This document shows positions 19,801 through 29,471 of a stretch of 64,000 nucleotides of DNA, piece after piece. Below the pieces are notes generated by a model that saw nothing but the letters and a program-made list of their open reading frames with translations, searched no databases and had not been told where the DNA came from. Source of the DNA: Mycobacterium scrofulaceum (GTDB lineage: Bacteria > Actinomycetota > Actinomycetes > Mycobacteriales > Mycobacteriaceae); assembly GCF_002086735.1 (NCBI RefSeq), contig NZ_MVIJ01000021.1, positions 34,581 through 98,580 of the forward strand, in the 5' to 3' direction. The translations under genes were made by a program, and so were the position numbers. Numbering within the stretch: the first letter of the stretch is position 1; each line of letters opens with the position of its first letter.

Positions 19801-21940
19801 CCCGGGCGCCACTCTCACCGACTCCGGCGCCCTCACCATCGACTCCGGTGCCACCCTGACCGATAGCGGCACCCTGAACATCGGCGCCGGCGGGACTCTC
19901 ACCGATAGCGGCTCCCTCACCGTCAACACGGGTGGCGCCCTCAGCAACGGTGGAACGCTCACCAACAGCGGCACCCTCACCGTCAACACGGGTGGCACCC
20001 TCAGCAACAGTGGAACCCTTACCAACACCGGCTCCATAACCGCCGACCCCGGTTCCGGCTTCTTCGACAACGCCACACTGATCAACAGCGGGAGCCTCGA
20101 CAACGCTGGCACCCTCTATGTCAACCACGGTGCGACACTGATCAACAGCGGCAACCTCACTGACAGCGGCGCCCTCAACGACTACGGCACCCTGACCATC
20201 ACCGACAGCGGCAGCCTGAACGTCAGCCCCGGTGGCTACCTCACCGTCAACCCGGGCGGCACCCTGACCCTCGATGGCGGCACCCTCACCGACACCGGCG
20301 GCGTCGTTACCGACGCGGGGACTCTCACCGTAAGCGGCAACGGCTACCTCAATGTCACTGGTTACGGATCCCTCACCGTCACGCACGGGGCCGCTCTCAA
20401 CGACTACGGCACCATCACGATCCAGCCCGGGAGCACCTTCTACGACGTCGGTAGTATCGGTAGTACCGTCACCGTCCAACCCGGTGGTACGTTTACCAAT
20501 TCGGGTATTGTCACCGTCAATTCCGGTTCTACGTTTACCGATTCGGGGACGGTTACGGTCAATTCCGGTGCTACGTTTACCGATTCGGGAACCGTAACTG
20601 TCAACTCTGGTGCTACGTTTACCGATTCGGGAACTGTAACTGTCAACTCTGGTGCTACGTTTACCGATTCGGGGACGGTTAGTATCAACTCCGGTGCCAC
20701 CCTTACCAATTCCGGGACGTTCACGGTCAACAACGGCGGTGCCGTCTCGGTCGAATCGGGTGGCACGCTCACCGACTCCGGCACCCTTACCATCAACGGC
20801 GGCGGCACGCTTTCCGACTCCGGCGCCCTCACCGTGCAACCTGGCCACATCCTCACCGACTCGGGAACTCTGACGGTTAACAGCGGCGGCACACTCACCG
20901 ACTCGGGCACGCTCACGGTCAACAACGGTGGTGTCGTCTCGGTCGAACCCGGTGGCACGCTCACCGACTCCGGCGCGCTCACCATCAACAGCGGCGGCAC
21001 GCTTTCCGACTCCGGCGTCCTCACCGTGCAACCTGGCCACATCCTCACCGACTCGGGAACTGTGACGGTTAACAGCGGCGGCACACTCACCGACTCGGGC
21101 ACGCTGACCGTTAACAGCGGCGGCACACTCACCGACTCGGGCACGCTCACCGTCAACAGCGGCGGCGTGCTCACCGACTCGGGCACGCTCACGGTCAACA
21201 ACGGCGGTGTCGTCTCGGTCGAATCCGGTGGCACTCTCAACGACTACGGCGCCGTTGCCGTTGAATCCGGCGGCACGTGGACCGATTACGGGACCGTCAC
21301 CGTCGACGCGGGGGGCAGCGTTACCGTCCAATCTGGAGGCACCCTCTCGATTGAGCCCGGCGGGACCCTCAGTGATTACGGCACTCTGTCCGTCGAGTCT
21401 GGCGGTACGCTCAACGACGCTGGCGCGCTTTCCGTCGAATCCGGCGGGACCGTCAGCGATTACGGCACTCTCACCATCGACGGCGGTACCCTCAGCGATT
21501 ACGGCACGGTCATCGTTAACGCGGATGGTACCGTCACCGTCGAATCCGGCGGCGCCGTCACCCTCGACGACGGTGGTGCCCTCACGATCGAGTCGGGCGG
21601 CGCGACCACGCTTAACTCCGGCAGCATCTTGACCGTCGGCGATGACGGCACCCTGTCCATCAATAGCGGTGGCTATCTCACGGTGAACGCCGGCAGCACC
21701 GTCCCCGTTGAATCCGGCGGAACCTTGACCGTCGGTCCCGGCGATATCGTCAGCGTTGGTTCCGGAGGCTTCGCCGGCCGGGGCGGCTTTATCGGCCCCG
21801 TTACCGTGGCTCCGGGGAGTCTCCCGGCAACCGTGCCTCAGCCGGACCTTCTCATCTTGTCGGCTGCGCCGGGCCTATCGGGAACCTCCGGAATCCAGCC
21901 CCAGCTGAATGTCGACGAACTCTTGGATGCGTTCGCATAA
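16868..21940 (+). CDS. Giant PPE protein with beta-helix-type repeat domain
   Basis: 1,690 residues. Residues 1-165 are a normal PPE domain: [20 protein letters not shown], a WSGP turn and [19 protein letters not shown] proteins pair with PE proteins and leave by type VII (ESX) secretion; no PE gene is adjacent. Residues 166-223 are a Gln/Thr/Ser linker. Residues 224-1635 are about a hundred units of 14 residues, each two seven-residue halves such as GGTLTDS + GTLTVNS, with some 8-residue units. Alternating T/V/L residues and regular Gly/Ser/Asp turns predict a long beta-solenoid like AIDA-type adhesin passengers. The tail (about 55 residues) has no PPE-SVP motif and no membrane anchor. It occupies the PPE53 locus, but the repeats are neither MPTR nor PGRS. 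A surface adhesin or matrix protein is inferred. Confidence 0.9.
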   Translation: MDFALLPPEINSELMYTGPGPGPMLSNAQAWDALAAELESAAGGYSSEIAGLAGQVWSGPASLAMTTAATPYVEWLQASAAAAGQTAAQAYAAAAAYEAAFAMTVPPPVVAANRARLMMLISTNFLGQNTPAIAATEAEYMEMWVQDATAMYGYAADSSIVSTLKPFDEPPQTTNQNGQTNQARAVAQATTNATSTRTESTLQLTSSATAEHTSSTVTTQSTGTTVTLSNGQTLTVAPGGTYTIGSGTTVIVETGGQIIVESGGTLTVDGGGTLAIDGGTVNVFGALTVESGGTVNVFGTLTIESGGSLLVEGGTLTVYSGTVTLNSGGILTINSGALTISSGYGGTLTNSGTLTIGSGGTLTNGGSLTIADGGTLTDSGMLANGGTLTDGGALTINGGGTLTDSGTLTVADGGTLTDGGALTINGGGTVTVDSGTLTVADGGTLTDTGTLTINSGGTVTIDSGGTLTDSGMLSSSGTLNDSGTLTVDPGGYLIDAGNLTVNPGGTLTDSGTLTVNAGGTLTDSGTVTVSDGSTFTNGGTLIIDGGTLDNGGVLTDYGTVTLSHGGALTNGGALTVTDSGTFTIDSGTITDSGTLTVDSGTLTIDSGGTLTVDPTGTLTISGTVDDISGILTDGGTLTDSGTVSINSGGGLTVSSGGTLTVTSGGTLTDSGTLASSGTVTIDSGSTLAINSGGTFTDSGTLVINSGGSLTDSGALTINSGGSLTDSGALTINSDGSLTDSGALTINSGGSLTDSGTLTINSGGTLTDSGTLTVSYGGTLTDSGTLTINSGATLTDSGTLTVTSGGTLTDYGTVTVSGGSSLSDSGTVTVNAGGTLSDSGTVTVDAGGTLTNDGTVTVGGNINTGGILTVGADGTLTNNDVLTVGADGILTVNSGGTVTLNADSGLTVGPSGALTINGGGVLTDGGTLTVDAGGVLTDGGTLNVDAGATLIDGGNLTISGGGALANSGTLTDSGTLTISPGATLTDSGALTIDSGATLTDSGTLNIGAGGTLTDSGSLTVNTGGALSNGGTLTNSGTLTVNTGGTLSNSGTLTNTGSITADPGSGFFDNATLINSGSLDNAGTLYVNHGATLINSGNLTDSGALNDYGTLTITDSGSLNVSPGGYLTVNPGGTLTLDGGTLTDTGGVVTDAGTLTVSGNGYLNVTGYGSLTVTHGAALNDYGTITIQPGSTFYDVGSIGSTVTVQPGGTFTNSGIVTVNSGSTFTDSGTVTVNSGATFTDSGTVTVNSGATFTDSGTVTVNSGATFTDSGTVSINSGATLTNSGTFTVNNGGAVSVESGGTLTDSGTLTINGGGTLSDSGALTVQPGHILTDSGTLTVNSGGTLTDSGTLTVNNGGVVSVEPGGTLTDSGALTINSGGTLSDSGVLTVQPGHILTDSGTVTVNSGGTLTDSGTLTVNSGGTLTDSGTLTVNSGGVLTDSGTLTVNNGGVVSVESGGTLNDYGAVAVESGGTWTDYGTVTVDAGGSVTVQSGGTLSIEPGGTLSDYGTLSVESGGTLNDAGALSVESGGTVSDYGTLTIDGGTLSDYGTVIVNADGTVTVESGGAVTLDDGGALTIESGGATTLNSGSILTVGDDGTLSINSGGYLTVNAGSTVPVESGGTLTVGPGDIVSVGSGGFAGRGGFIGPVTVAPGSLPATVPQPDLLILSAAPGLSGTSGIQPQLNVDELLDAFA
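20570..20653 (+). repeat. Two adjacent 42-bp copies differing by one base
   Basis: Unit starts at 20570 and 20612 (GCTACGTTTACCGATTCGG each) and the copies differ only at ACCGTA versus ACTGTA. A third, more diverged copy begins at 20654. The C/T-ending codon mix here differs from the rest of the gene, which suggests a young local expansion. Confidence 0.9.
20721..21104 (+). repeat. 192-bp higher-order tandem duplication in the PPE gene
   Basis: Two copies, 20721-20912 and 20913-21104, each coding for 64 residues (four 14-residue units plus one 8-residue unit). The distinctive block [11 protein letters not shown] occurs once per copy at exactly 192 bp spacing. A partial third copy of its first part starts at 21189. 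This is a recombination-prone segment. Confidence 0.88.
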
Positions 21941-21987
21941 CTGCTGACAGAGCGGGTCGGCTGCGCATCTCCGTGCGGGCTTGACCA

Positions 21988-22004
21988 CGCGGCCATCGGC
22001 CGCG
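21988..22004 (+). terminator. Hairpin after the PPE gene, possible terminator
   Basis: CGCGGCC-ATC-GGCCGCG, a perfect 7-bp GC stem with a 3-base loop, 47 bp after the PPE stop. No T-run follows, which is common for mycobacterial terminators. Function inferred from position. Confidence 0.4.
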
Positions 22005-22116
22005 ACGCTCGCCTGGTCACGCGTAACGCCGGAAGGCCGATTAGGGGATCGTCGCTCCAGCAACGACACGCGGCCGGGGCGGGCACCTTGTCGTCGCGGC
22101 GGTGCCAGCAAAATGC

Positions 22117-22139
22117 CCCATACCCTGTCTTAATATGGG
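22117..22139. promoter_or_regulatory. Inverted repeat upstream of the EspR-like gene
   Basis: CCCATA-N11-TATGGG in an AT-rich pocket about 70 bp before the EspR-like start. TAATAT at 22131-22136 overlaps it and could be a -10 element, so a bound repressor here would block the promoter. Autoregulation by the downstream HTH protein is inferred. Confidence 0.4.
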
Positions 22140-22207
22140 TGTACGGCAGGCGGCCCACCGTGAACGGAGGTATGGTGACCGAGGATCGAGCCACCACGGA
22201 GGGCCAA

Positions 22208-22648
22208 GTGTCCACGACCGATTTGGCGGGCAAGCTCAACAAGCTGTTTGAGGTCATGCGTAGCCCATCGCAGCCGGTGCTATCGAATGCCGCTGCTGCT
22301 GAGGCCATTACGGAAAAGACCGGCGTTTCGATCAGCCCGGCGTACCTGTGGCAGCTTCGCAGCGGGCTGAAGGCCAACCCGACGGTGGCGCATTTGCGCG
22401 CGATCGCGGAGTTTTTCGGAGTGTCCGCGTCATATTTGATCGATGCCGAGGTTGATGAACACCTCGAAGCGCAGCTGGAATTGTTGCAAGCACTGCGCGA
22501 CGCGGGGGTGCGGGATTTGGCGATGCGTGCTTCCGGGCTGACGGACGCTGCCCTCGCTAATCTGGTGGCGATGGTCGACCATGTCCGCGAGCTGGAGAAG
22601 TTGCCTCCGCTCGCGCCGGCGCCCGGGGGCGGAGATGACCACTCCTGA
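22208..22648 (+). CDS. EspR-like helix-turn-helix regulator
   Basis: 146 residues from GTG 22208. This start has GGAGGG 4 bases upstream and gives an N-terminus (V/M)STTDLAGKLNKLF that lines up with EspR (MSTTFAARLNRLF); an ATG at 22172 is in frame but has poor spacing. Residues 25-75 form the HTH, with recognition region ISPAYLWQLRSGLKANP, close to EspR SAPYLSQLRSGNRTNP. Residues 83-132 (LELLQALRDAGVRDLAMRAS) resemble the EspR C-terminal dimerisation helices. EspR is a nucleoid-binding regulator of ESX-1 and many PE/PPE genes. This is a paralogue-type protein, not the conserved espR itself by context. Its 3' end overlaps the protease gene by 14 bp. Confidence 0.82.
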   Translation: MSTTDLAGKLNKLFEVMRSPSQPVLSNAAAAEAITEKTGVSISPAYLWQLRSGLKANPTVAHLRAIAEFFGVSASYLIDAEVDEHLEAQLELLQALRDAGVRDLAMRASGLTDAALANLVAMVDHVRELEKLPPLAPAPGGGDDHS

Positions 22649-23126
22649 CGACGAATTGGAGGCGCTGGTTCGCCGGATGCCGATCCCTGTCCCGTGGGAC
22701 CGCCACCAGTTTGTCGACAACGTGGCGCGGATGCGGCGCCGACCGATCCGGCTAATACCGACGCCCACACCGCTGGCCGGTAGCCCATGCGGGTTGTGGT
22801 TAAAGCGCGACACCGACGACATCATCGTCCACGACATCGGCACCTCGGAGTACCACATGGACCAGATCGTCTGCCATGAAATCGGGCACATGGTGCTCGG
22901 CCACGACCAGTCCTACACCAGCGGGCCTCTCGGCTCTAGCCACCTGTGCGCCACACTGCTGCCAGACCTGGACCCGGCCGCCGTTCGCGCGGTGTTAGGC
23001 CGCACCGATTACGCCAGTGCCCAGGAACGCGACGCCGAGACGTTCGCCTCGATGCTCGTGATTGCCGCCGCCGACGCCGGTGCGCAGCGCTCGGTCATGC
23101 GCAGCGTGTTCTTCCGCGCCCGATGA
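22635..23126 (+). CDS. ImmA/IrrE-type zinc metallopeptidase
   Basis: 163 residues from ATG 22635, inside the end of the EspR-like gene with GGAG just upstream. The zinc motif HEIGHMVLGH begins at residue 81 (HExxH), with a likely third ligand and gluzincin-like context in ERDAETFASMLVI (about 131-143), the ImmA/IrrE pattern. Known members cleave HTH repressors (ImmA on ImmR, IrrE on DdrO) to switch on conjugation, prophage or stress genes. The obvious candidate target is the EspR-like protein made from the overlapping gene. It is compact and lacks a signal peptide, so it should be cytosolic. Confidence 0.85.
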   Translation: MTTPDDELEALVRRMPIPVPWDRHQFVDNVARMRRRPIRLIPTPTPLAGSPCGLWLKRDTDDIIVHDIGTSEYHMDQIVCHEIGHMVLGHDQSYTSGPLGSSHLCATLLPDLDPAAVRAVLGRTDYASAQERDAETFASMLVIAAADAGAQRSVMRSVFFRAR

Positions 23127-24325
23127 CCAGCACCGTACCTCCCGCGGTCGCTTGGCCGCTGATCCTGTTCATGGTGATCGTCGTGGTCACGCGCTACGTG
23201 GGTTTCAACGCGAATTTTTTTGACACCCATCTCAACAACACGCTGGCGATGTTGCTGACGGCACAGCTACTGCGCGAACACGCTGTCCAACAACTGCTGT
23301 CGGACGCTGCGCTGATCACCGTCACCACAGCACAGCAACTGGCGGCGGTGGTCCTGATCTTTGGCAGCGTGGAATTCATCGGTTTCACCATGATGTGGTC
23401 GGGACTATCTGAACCAGTCATCCGTCGCCGCCACCGCTACTACCGATGTGCGGCAGCACTATTGGTCATCGGTTATCTCGTCGCGGCAACGCGGGCCCGA
23501 CTCGAGGCAAAGCCCGTCGAAGTTGCCGGCGGGTGGGACGGAGTGCTCGCCTATGGTTTCTATTCGACGATGTTCCTCGTGTTGGTCGTTCAGCTGATGC
23601 GATTGAGCATCGGGGAGCTGACCCGTCCAGGGGCGCCGCGCCGCGAACGCATCGTCGCTGCCCTTGGGGTGGCATTGGCACTGGCGATCGGATGGGTCAC
23701 CGTGGAATCGTTGGTACTGCTGGTGTTTGAACAACTCGGATGGTCACACACCGGCACGTACCGGGCCGAGGTCCACGGCGTGTACTTTTTCTGGGAGGCC
23801 GTCGGATGCAGCGCGCTCGCCGCAGTCCCGTGCGTGTTCGCGATTATCGCCCGTGGCGGGCTGGATCCCGTCAGCCGACAATGGCGAAAGCTGCAGCCAC
23901 TGCGGGATAATCTGCGACAGGCCGCGCCGGCAAACACTTTCGACTTGCAGCAAGATGGTGCCCGGCACCGGAAAACTACGCTGCAACTCCACCAGACCGT
24001 CGTCGAAATACGGGATCTTATTTTGCAGCTAAGACCCTACTTTCGCGACATCCCCCCGGAACAGGTCGCCCAATTCGTCGCGGCGCATTCCATCCGCTCC
24101 GCTGATCGCGACACTGCGATCTTGGCCCTGCAATTAGCCCACGCAGCCGATGCCAAAGCATCAGGAGCCCCGCAACGACTCGATGCAACCCGCGTCGTCA
24201 CGTCCCGGGCAACAACCCTCGAGCAGGAAACGTGCGAACTGGTGCAGCTGGCCAAGTGGTGGCTCCCCGCCGCGGCTGCAAGCCGATCGTCGGCAACCGG
24301 GCAGGTGACGACCCGTCCTGGCTGA
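23123..24325 (+). CDS. 7-TM protein with cytosolic tail, DUF6545/MAB_1171c-like
   Basis: 400 residues; ATGA overlap with the protease gene. About seven hydrophobic helices lie within residues 9-246 (WPLILFMVIVVVTRYV, LAAVVLIFGSVEFIGF, AALLVIGYLVAATRA, YSTMFLVLVVQLM, ALGVALALAIGWVTVES, AVGCSALAAVPCVFAII). The C-terminal 150 residues are soluble and contain QLHQTVVEIRDLILQLRPY, the pattern I associate with DUF6545 tails of MAB_1171c-family putative transporters, which commonly neighbour XRE and ImmA-type genes in actinobacteria. Sensor or small-molecule export roles are both possible; neither is shown. Convergent with nuoN, 78 bp apart. Confidence 0.75.
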   Translation: MTSTVPPAVAWPLILFMVIVVVTRYVGFNANFFDTHLNNTLAMLLTAQLLREHAVQQLLSDAALITVTTAQQLAAVVLIFGSVEFIGFTMMWSGLSEPVIRRRHRYYRCAAALLVIGYLVAATRARLEAKPVEVAGGWDGVLAYGFYSTMFLVLVVQLMRLSIGELTRPGAPRRERIVAALGVALALAIGWVTVESLVLLVFEQLGWSHTGTYRAEVHGVYFFWEAVGCSALAAVPCVFAIIARGGLDPVSRQWRKLQPLRDNLRQAAPANTFDLQQDGARHRKTTLQLHQTVVEIRDLILQLRPYFRDIPPEQVAQFVAAHSIRSADRDTAILALQLAHAADAKASGAPQRLDATRVVTSRATTLEQETCELVQLAKWWLPAAAASRSSATGQVTTRPG

Positions 24326-24403
24326 TCCTGTGGTATCGAAAGGGCAATGGGCGATCGACAATCACCGCCGCACACACGTGGGCCGTCGGCGGCATCGCCG
24401 GAG

Positions 24404-25996
24404 CTAGTGCAGCAGCTGGGCGGCCTGGTCGGCCAGGTCGAGCAGCGGCTGCGGGAAGATGCCCAGAAGCACGGTGACCAAGGCGCACACCGCGATCGCG
24501 GCCTTGCTCAGGATCCCCGGCGCCACCACGTGCGGAGTGTCGTCGGTGGCGTCGGTGAAGAACATCGACACGATCACCCGCACGTAGAAGTAGGCGGCGA
24601 TGCCGCTGGCGACCACACCGACGATCACCAGCGGCGCCGCGCCGCCCTGGGCGGCGGCCTTGAACACGGCGAGCTTGCTGACGAAGCCGCTCGTCAGCGG
24701 GATACCGGCGAACGCCAGCAGGAACATCGAAAACATCACGCCCACAATGGGTGAGCGCTGCCCGAGGCCCGCCCAGTGCGACAGCGTGGCGTCCTCGACG
24801 CCGTCGGCGTCGCGGATCAGGCTCACGATGGCGAACGCGCCGACGGTGCTGAAGCTGTAGGCCAACAGGTAGAACAGCGTGGACGACAGCCCGGCCTGGT
24901 TGTCGGCGATCACGCCGGTGAGGATGAACCCGACGTGGGCGACCGATGAATAGGCCAGCATGCGTTTCACGTCGGTCTGGTTCACCGCCGTGATGGTGCC
25001 CACCGCCATGGTGAGGATCGAGATGGTCCACAGCACCGGCCGCCACTGGTCGTGCAGTGGCGGCAACGCGACGTAGACCACCCGCAGCAGCGCCCCGAAG
25101 GCCGCCACCTTGGTGGCCGCCGCCATGAACCCGGTGATGGGGGTGGGCGCTCCCTGGTAGACGTCCGGAATCCACGAATGGAACGGAACCGCACCCACTT
25201 TGAACAGCAGGCCGACGGCCAGCAGTGCGACGCCCACCAGCGCCATCGAGGTGTCCCCGTGCGCCGCCAGCGCATCCCGGATGCCGGTCAGCAGCAGCGT
25301 GCCCGTCGCGCCGTACAGCAGCGCCACCCCGTACAGGAAGAACGCCGACGAGAACGCACCCAGCAGGAAATACTTCATCGCCGCCTCCTGCGACAGCAGG
25401 CGCCGATGCCGGGCCAGGCCGCACATCAGGTAGAGGGGCAGCGAAAGAACCTCGAGCGCAACGAACATCGTCAGCAGGTCGTTGGATGCCGGGAAGACCA
25501 TCATGCCGCCGACGGACAGCATCAGCAGCGGGAACAGCTCCGTCTGCGCGGCGCCGGCGCGCTCCGCGTCGCGTTCGGCGTCGCTGCCCGGCACAGCGGA
25601 GGCCTGTGGGGTGAAGGAATCCAGGCCGACTGACCCACCGGCCCCCACGCCCGCGGTGACCTTGCTGTCGGCCTTCGCCTGCGTGCGTTCGGCGACGAAG
25701 ATGACCGCCAGCACCGCGACCAGCAGCACCGTCCCTTGCAGGTACAGGGTCGGCCGGTCGACGGCCATCGCGCCCAGCACCGCAGTGCGGCCCGAGGCCG
25801 GAATCGACTCGGCCACTTCCACGGTCGCCAGGAACGCCGCGACCAAACCGGCCAGCGCGAGCGTCACCTGGGCACCGTAACGAGCCCGCCTCGGCAGGAA
25901 CGCCTCCGCGAGGACGCCGGCCACGGCGGCGCCGAACACGATGAGCGTCGGGCACAGCAGGAAGTACTCGATGCTGGGGGTGGGCAGGGTCATCAT
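24404..25996 (-). CDS. nuoN: NADH-quinone oxidoreductase subunit N
   Basis: 530 residues, about 14 membrane helices. One of three antiporter-like proton-pumping subunits in the membrane arm of complex I. Core proton-antiporter signature visible in VPFHSWIPDVYQGAPTPITG and KRMLAYSSVAHVGFILTG. A hydrophilic insert of about 45 residues rich in Ala/Lys/Asp (around 105-150) is typical of mycobacterial NuoN. Last gene of the operon; start ATGATG overlaps the nuoM stop. Confidence 0.95.
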   Translation of the reverse strand: MMTLPTPSIEYFLLCPTLIVFGAAVAGVLAEAFLPRRARYGAQVTLALAGLVAAFLATVEVAESIPASGRTAVLGAMAVDRPTLYLQGTVLLVAVLAVIFVAERTQAKADSKVTAGVGAGGSVGLDSFTPQASAVPGSDAERDAERAGAAQTELFPLLMLSVGGMMVFPASNDLLTMFVALEVLSLPLYLMCGLARHRRLLSQEAAMKYFLLGAFSSAFFLYGVALLYGATGTLLLTGIRDALAAHGDTSMALVGVALLAVGLLFKVGAVPFHSWIPDVYQGAPTPITGFMAAATKVAAFGALLRVVYVALPPLHDQWRPVLWTISILTMAVGTITAVNQTDVKRMLAYSSVAHVGFILTGVIADNQAGLSSTLFYLLAYSFSTVGAFAIVSLIRDADGVEDATLSHWAGLGQRSPIVGVMFSMFLLAFAGIPLTSGFVSKLAVFKAAAQGGAAPLVIVGVVASGIAAYFYVRVIVSMFFTDATDDTPHVVAPGILSKAAIAVCALVTVLLGIFPQPLLDLADQAAQLLH

Positions 25997-27567
25997 CGCG
26001 GTCCTTCGGCGGTCCGGGGTGCCTGGTTGACCGCCGGCACGCTCGGCGCGGGGTCGTGCTGGCCGATGGTGGTCATGGTGTTCTCGACGGCGGGGTTGAT
26101 GATGTCGAGCACGGGCTTCGGGTAGACGCCGAGCACGAGCAACAGCGCGATCAAGGGGGCGACGACCAGCAGTTCGCGCGCCCGCAGGTCACCGATCTTC
26201 TCGTTGCCGGACGCCACGGGTCCGGTCATCACCCGCTGGTAAAGCCAGAGCATGTAGATGGCGGACAGCACCAGCGCGGTCACGCCGAACGCGGCGGCCA
26301 GCCAGTACCGGTTGAAAGTGCCCAGCAGGACCAGGAATTCGCTGATGAAGGGTGCCAGGCCGGGCAGCGAAAGGGTGGCCATGGCCGAGACGAGGAACGT
26401 CCCCGCCAGGATCGGCGCCACCTTCTGCACCCCGCCGTAGTCGGCGATCGCCCGGCTGCCGTGCCGGGATATCAGGAAGCCGGCGATCAGGAACACCGCC
26501 GCCGTGGACAGGCCGTGGTTGAGCATGTACAGCGTCGACCCGCTCTGCCCCTGGCTGGTCATCACGAAGATGCCCAGGATGATGAACCCGAAGTGCGAGA
26601 TGGAGGTGTAGGCGATCAGGCGCATGATGTCGGTCTGCCCGATCGCCACGATCGCGCCGTAGATCACCCCGATGACGGCCAGCACGACGATCAAGGGGCG
26701 GAAATACGTTGACGCGCCGGGGAAGAGCTGCAGGCAGTAGCGCAGCATGCCGAAGGTGCCGACCTTGTCCATCACCGCCATCATCAACACCGCGGTCGCC
26801 GGGGTGGCCTCCACCGCGGCGTCGGGCAGCCAGCGGTGGAACGGCCACAGCGGCGCCTTGATGGCGAACGCGAACATGAAGCCGAGGAACAGCGCCTTGA
26901 ACACGGCGGAGTCGGCGCCGTAGCGGCCGGACGCCACGCCCGCCACGATCTCGCGGAAGTCGAAGGTGCCCGAGCCGTGCTGGGCGGTCACCACGTACAG
27001 CCCGATCACCGCGGCCAGCATGATCAGCCCGCCGAAGAGGTTGTACAGCAGGAACTTCACCGCCGCGCGCGAGCGTCCGGTCCCACCGCCGAAGCCCCCG
27101 ATCAGGAAGTACATCGGGATGAGCATGGCCTCGAAGAACACGTAGAACAACAACACGTCAAGCGCGACCACCGAGATCAGCACCATCGACTCGATGGCCA
27201 GCGTCAACGCGACGTAGGCCTGCACCCCGCGGTTGCGTTTCTCGCCGCCGTCGTTCCAGCCGGCGATCTGCAGGACCGGGATCAGCACGGCGGTCAGCAG
27301 CACCAGCACCACGGCGATGCCGTCCACACCGAGGGAGTAGGTTGCGCCGAACGCCGGTATCCAGGAATGGCTTTCGACGAACTGGTAGGTGCTGCCGCCG
27401 GTCTTGAAGCCCAGGGTGATGACGACCGCGACCGCCAGCGTCGCGACGCCGAAGACCAGGCCGGTCCACTTGGCGAGCCGGCGCAGCCCCGGCGGCAGCA
27501 GGATCACCAGCACCGAGCCGGCCAGGGGCACCAGCCACAGGATGCTCAGCCACGGAAGGGTATTCAC
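25993..27567 (-). CDS. nuoM: NADH-quinone oxidoreductase subunit M
   Basis: 524 residues from GTG 27567, overlapping the nuoL stop (GTGA). Antiporter-like membrane subunit with about 14 helices. Characteristic: [20 protein letters not shown] (essential Glu of the proton channel), [20 protein letters not shown], and [18 protein letters not shown]. The C-terminal tail is polar and short. Pumps protons together with NuoL and NuoN. Confidence 0.95.
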   Translation of the reverse strand: MNTLPWLSILWLVPLAGSVLVILLPPGLRRLAKWTGLVFGVATLAVAVVITLGFKTGGSTYQFVESHSWIPAFGATYSLGVDGIAVVLVLLTAVLIPVLQIAGWNDGGEKRNRGVQAYVALTLAIESMVLISVVALDVLLFYVFFEAMLIPMYFLIGGFGGGTGRSRAAVKFLLYNLFGGLIMLAAVIGLYVVTAQHGSGTFDFREIVAGVASGRYGADSAVFKALFLGFMFAFAIKAPLWPFHRWLPDAAVEATPATAVLMMAVMDKVGTFGMLRYCLQLFPGASTYFRPLIVVLAVIGVIYGAIVAIGQTDIMRLIAYTSISHFGFIILGIFVMTSQGQSGSTLYMLNHGLSTAAVFLIAGFLISRHGSRAIADYGGVQKVAPILAGTFLVSAMATLSLPGLAPFISEFLVLLGTFNRYWLAAAFGVTALVLSAIYMLWLYQRVMTGPVASGNEKIGDLRARELLVVAPLIALLLVLGVYPKPVLDIINPAVENTMTTIGQHDPAPSVPAVNQAPRTAEGPR

Positions 27568-29450
27568 CACAGTTTCACCGCCAGGATCAGCGCGACCACC
27601 AGGACCGCGCCCGTCAGCATCGACAATGCGTAGTTGCGGGCGAAGCCGGTCTGCAGCCCCCGCAGGCGATTCGAAGTCCAGCCCACCAGCGCGGCCAGCG
27701 CGTTGACCGAGCCGTCCACCCCCGCGTTGTCGACGTCGACAAGCGCCTCGGTGAGCTCGGCCCCGGGGCGCATGAACACTTCCTCGTTGAAGGCGTCGCC
27801 GTAGAAGTCCCTGCGCGCGGCCGTCGTCACCGGGGACACCGCAAGCGGGGCGACCCGGGGGATTTCCGCGTTCGCGTACAACCGGTAGGCCACCGCGATC
27901 CCGATGGCGACGACGCCCAGCGCCAGGGCCGTGCTGACCCAGACCGGGAACGCATGGGTCACCTCTTCGTGTTTCCCGACCACCGGCTCGAGCCAGCGCG
28001 CCAGGGTGCCGCGCCAGGCCAGCAGCCCACCGGAGAACACCGAGCCGAAGGCGAGCAGGATCATCGGCCACGTCATCAGGGCCGGCGCCTCGTGCGGATG
28101 GGTGCCTGGGGCCCAACGCTTCTTGCCGAAGAACGTCATCAGCATCACGCGGGTCATGTAGAACGCGGTGACCCCCGCGCCCAGCAGCGCGGCCCCGCCC
28201 AGCACGTAGCCGCGGGCGTCGCCGGCGCCGAGCGCGGCCTCGACGATGGCGTCCTTGGAGAAGAAGCCCGCGAACGGCGGCACGCCGATGATCGCCAGAT
28301 ACCCGAGGCCGAAGGTGGCGAAGGTGATCGGCAGCGCGGCGCGCAGGCCGCCGTAGCGGCGCATGTCCTGCTCCTCGTGCATCGCGTGGATCACCGCGCC
28401 GGACCCGAGGAACAACCCGGCCTTGAAGAACCCGTGGGTGAGCAGGTGCATGATCGCAAACGCGTAGCCGGCCGGGCCCAGGCCGGCGGCCAGCACCATG
28501 TAGCCGATCTGGCTCATGGTCGACGCGGCCAGCGCGCGCTTGATGTCGTCCTTGGCGCAGCCGATGAACGCGCCGAGCAACAGCGTGACGGCGCCGACGG
28601 CGACGACGGCCGTCTGCGCGTCGGGCGCCAGGTTGTAGAGCGGGTTGGACCGCACGATCAGGTACACGCCGGCGGTCACCATCGTGGCGGCGTGGATCAG
28701 CGCGGACACCGGGGTGGGGCCCTCCATGGCGTCACCCAACCAGGCCTGCAGCGGGACCTGAGCGGACTTGGCGCACGCGCCCAACAGCAGCAGCAAGCCC
28801 ATCGCGGTCAGCGCGCCGCGGCCGGCGGCGGGCGCGCCGGCGAACACGCCCGCGTAGGACAGCGTGCCGAACGTGCTGAACATCAAGAACATTCCCAGCG
28901 CCAGCCCGGCGTCGCCGACGCGGTTCATCACGAACGCCTTCTTGGCCGCGGTGGCGGCAGTCGGCTTGTGGTACCAGAAGCCGATCAGCAGGTAGGACGC
29001 CAGGCCGACGCCCTCCCAGCCCACGTAGAGCACCACATAGTTGTCGGCGACCACCAGCAGCAGCATCGAGGCCAGGAACAGGTTGAGGTAGCCGAAGAAC
29101 CGCCGGCGGTCCGGGTCGTCGGCCATGTAGGCGACCGAGTAGATGTGGATCAGCGAACCGACCCCGGAGATCAGCAGCACGAAACACACGGAGAGCTGGT
29201 CGATCTGCAGCCCGAGGTCCACCTGCAGCTGGCCGACCGGGATCCAGCTGAACACCCTCTGGTGGATGACCCGGTCGTCCGCGCCGCGGCCCAGCAGCTC
29301 GCTCAGCAGGCTCAGGCCGACGCCGAAGGCGGCCAGGGCGGTGGCGCAGCCCAGCCAGTGCCCCCAGGCGTCGGTGCGTCGCCCGCCGAACAACAGGATC
29401 GCGGCACCCGCCAGCGGCAGCGCCACCAGCAGCCAGGTGTAGTGAGTCAT
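27564..29450 (-). CDS. nuoL: NADH-quinone oxidoreductase subunit L
   Basis: 628 residues, the largest antiporter-like subunit at the tip of the membrane arm. Visible motifs: [60 protein letters not shown] and [19 protein letters not shown]. The C-terminal part corresponds to the long lateral helix that braces NuoM and NuoN. Start ATG 29450, 21 bp after the nuoK stop, the largest gap inside this part of the operon. Confidence 0.96.
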   Translation of the reverse strand: MTHYTWLLVALPLAGAAILLFGGRRTDAWGHWLGCATALAAFGVGLSLLSELLGRGADDRVIHQRVFSWIPVGQLQVDLGLQIDQLSVCFVLLISGVGSLIHIYSVAYMADDPDRRRFFGYLNLFLASMLLLVVADNYVVLYVGWEGVGLASYLLIGFWYHKPTAATAAKKAFVMNRVGDAGLALGMFLMFSTFGTLSYAGVFAGAPAAGRGALTAMGLLLLLGACAKSAQVPLQAWLGDAMEGPTPVSALIHAATMVTAGVYLIVRSNPLYNLAPDAQTAVVAVGAVTLLLGAFIGCAKDDIKRALAASTMSQIGYMVLAAGLGPAGYAFAIMHLLTHGFFKAGLFLGSGAVIHAMHEEQDMRRYGGLRAALPITFATFGLGYLAIIGVPPFAGFFSKDAIVEAALGAGDARGYVLGGAALLGAGVTAFYMTRVMLMTFFGKKRWAPGTHPHEAPALMTWPMILLAFGSVFSGGLLAWRGTLARWLEPVVGKHEEVTHAFPVWVSTALALGVVAIGIAVAYRLYANAEIPRVAPLAVSPVTTAARRDFYGDAFNEEVFMRPGAELTEALVDVDNAGVDGSVNALAALVGWTSNRLRGLQTGFARNYALSMLTGAVLVVALILAVKLW

Positions 29451-29471
29451 GTTGGCCCCATATTGGCGATG

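Larger units (their letters stand above)
17540..21770 (+). repeat. Coding repeat array, 42-bp unit (14 residues)
   Basis: About 4.2 kb of in-frame repeats. The basic unit is 42 bp, made of two 21-bp halves coding for G-G-T-L-T-D-S and G-T-L-T-V-N-S; 24-bp units (GGTVTVDS type) are mixed in, mainly near both ends. Sequence divergence is moderate in the first half and low in the last third, where long near-identical stretches show recent duplication. The frame is kept across all units. Confidence 0.95.

Noticed and set aside
18602..21331. 909-codon open frame on the minus strand inside the PPE repeat
   Set aside because: It is the mirror of the 42-bp repeats, which lack stop codons in this antisense frame; it has no domain, no ribosome site and no independent support.
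17540..21770. CRISPR-like array of regular repeats
   Set aside because: Repeats are contiguous, in frame and code for protein; there are no unique spacers and no cas genes.
22208..23126. Classical toxin-antitoxin pair
   Set aside because: The second protein has a clear HExxH protease motif of the ImmA/IrrE type and is co-encoded with a 7-TM protein, which fits regulator control better than a toxin.
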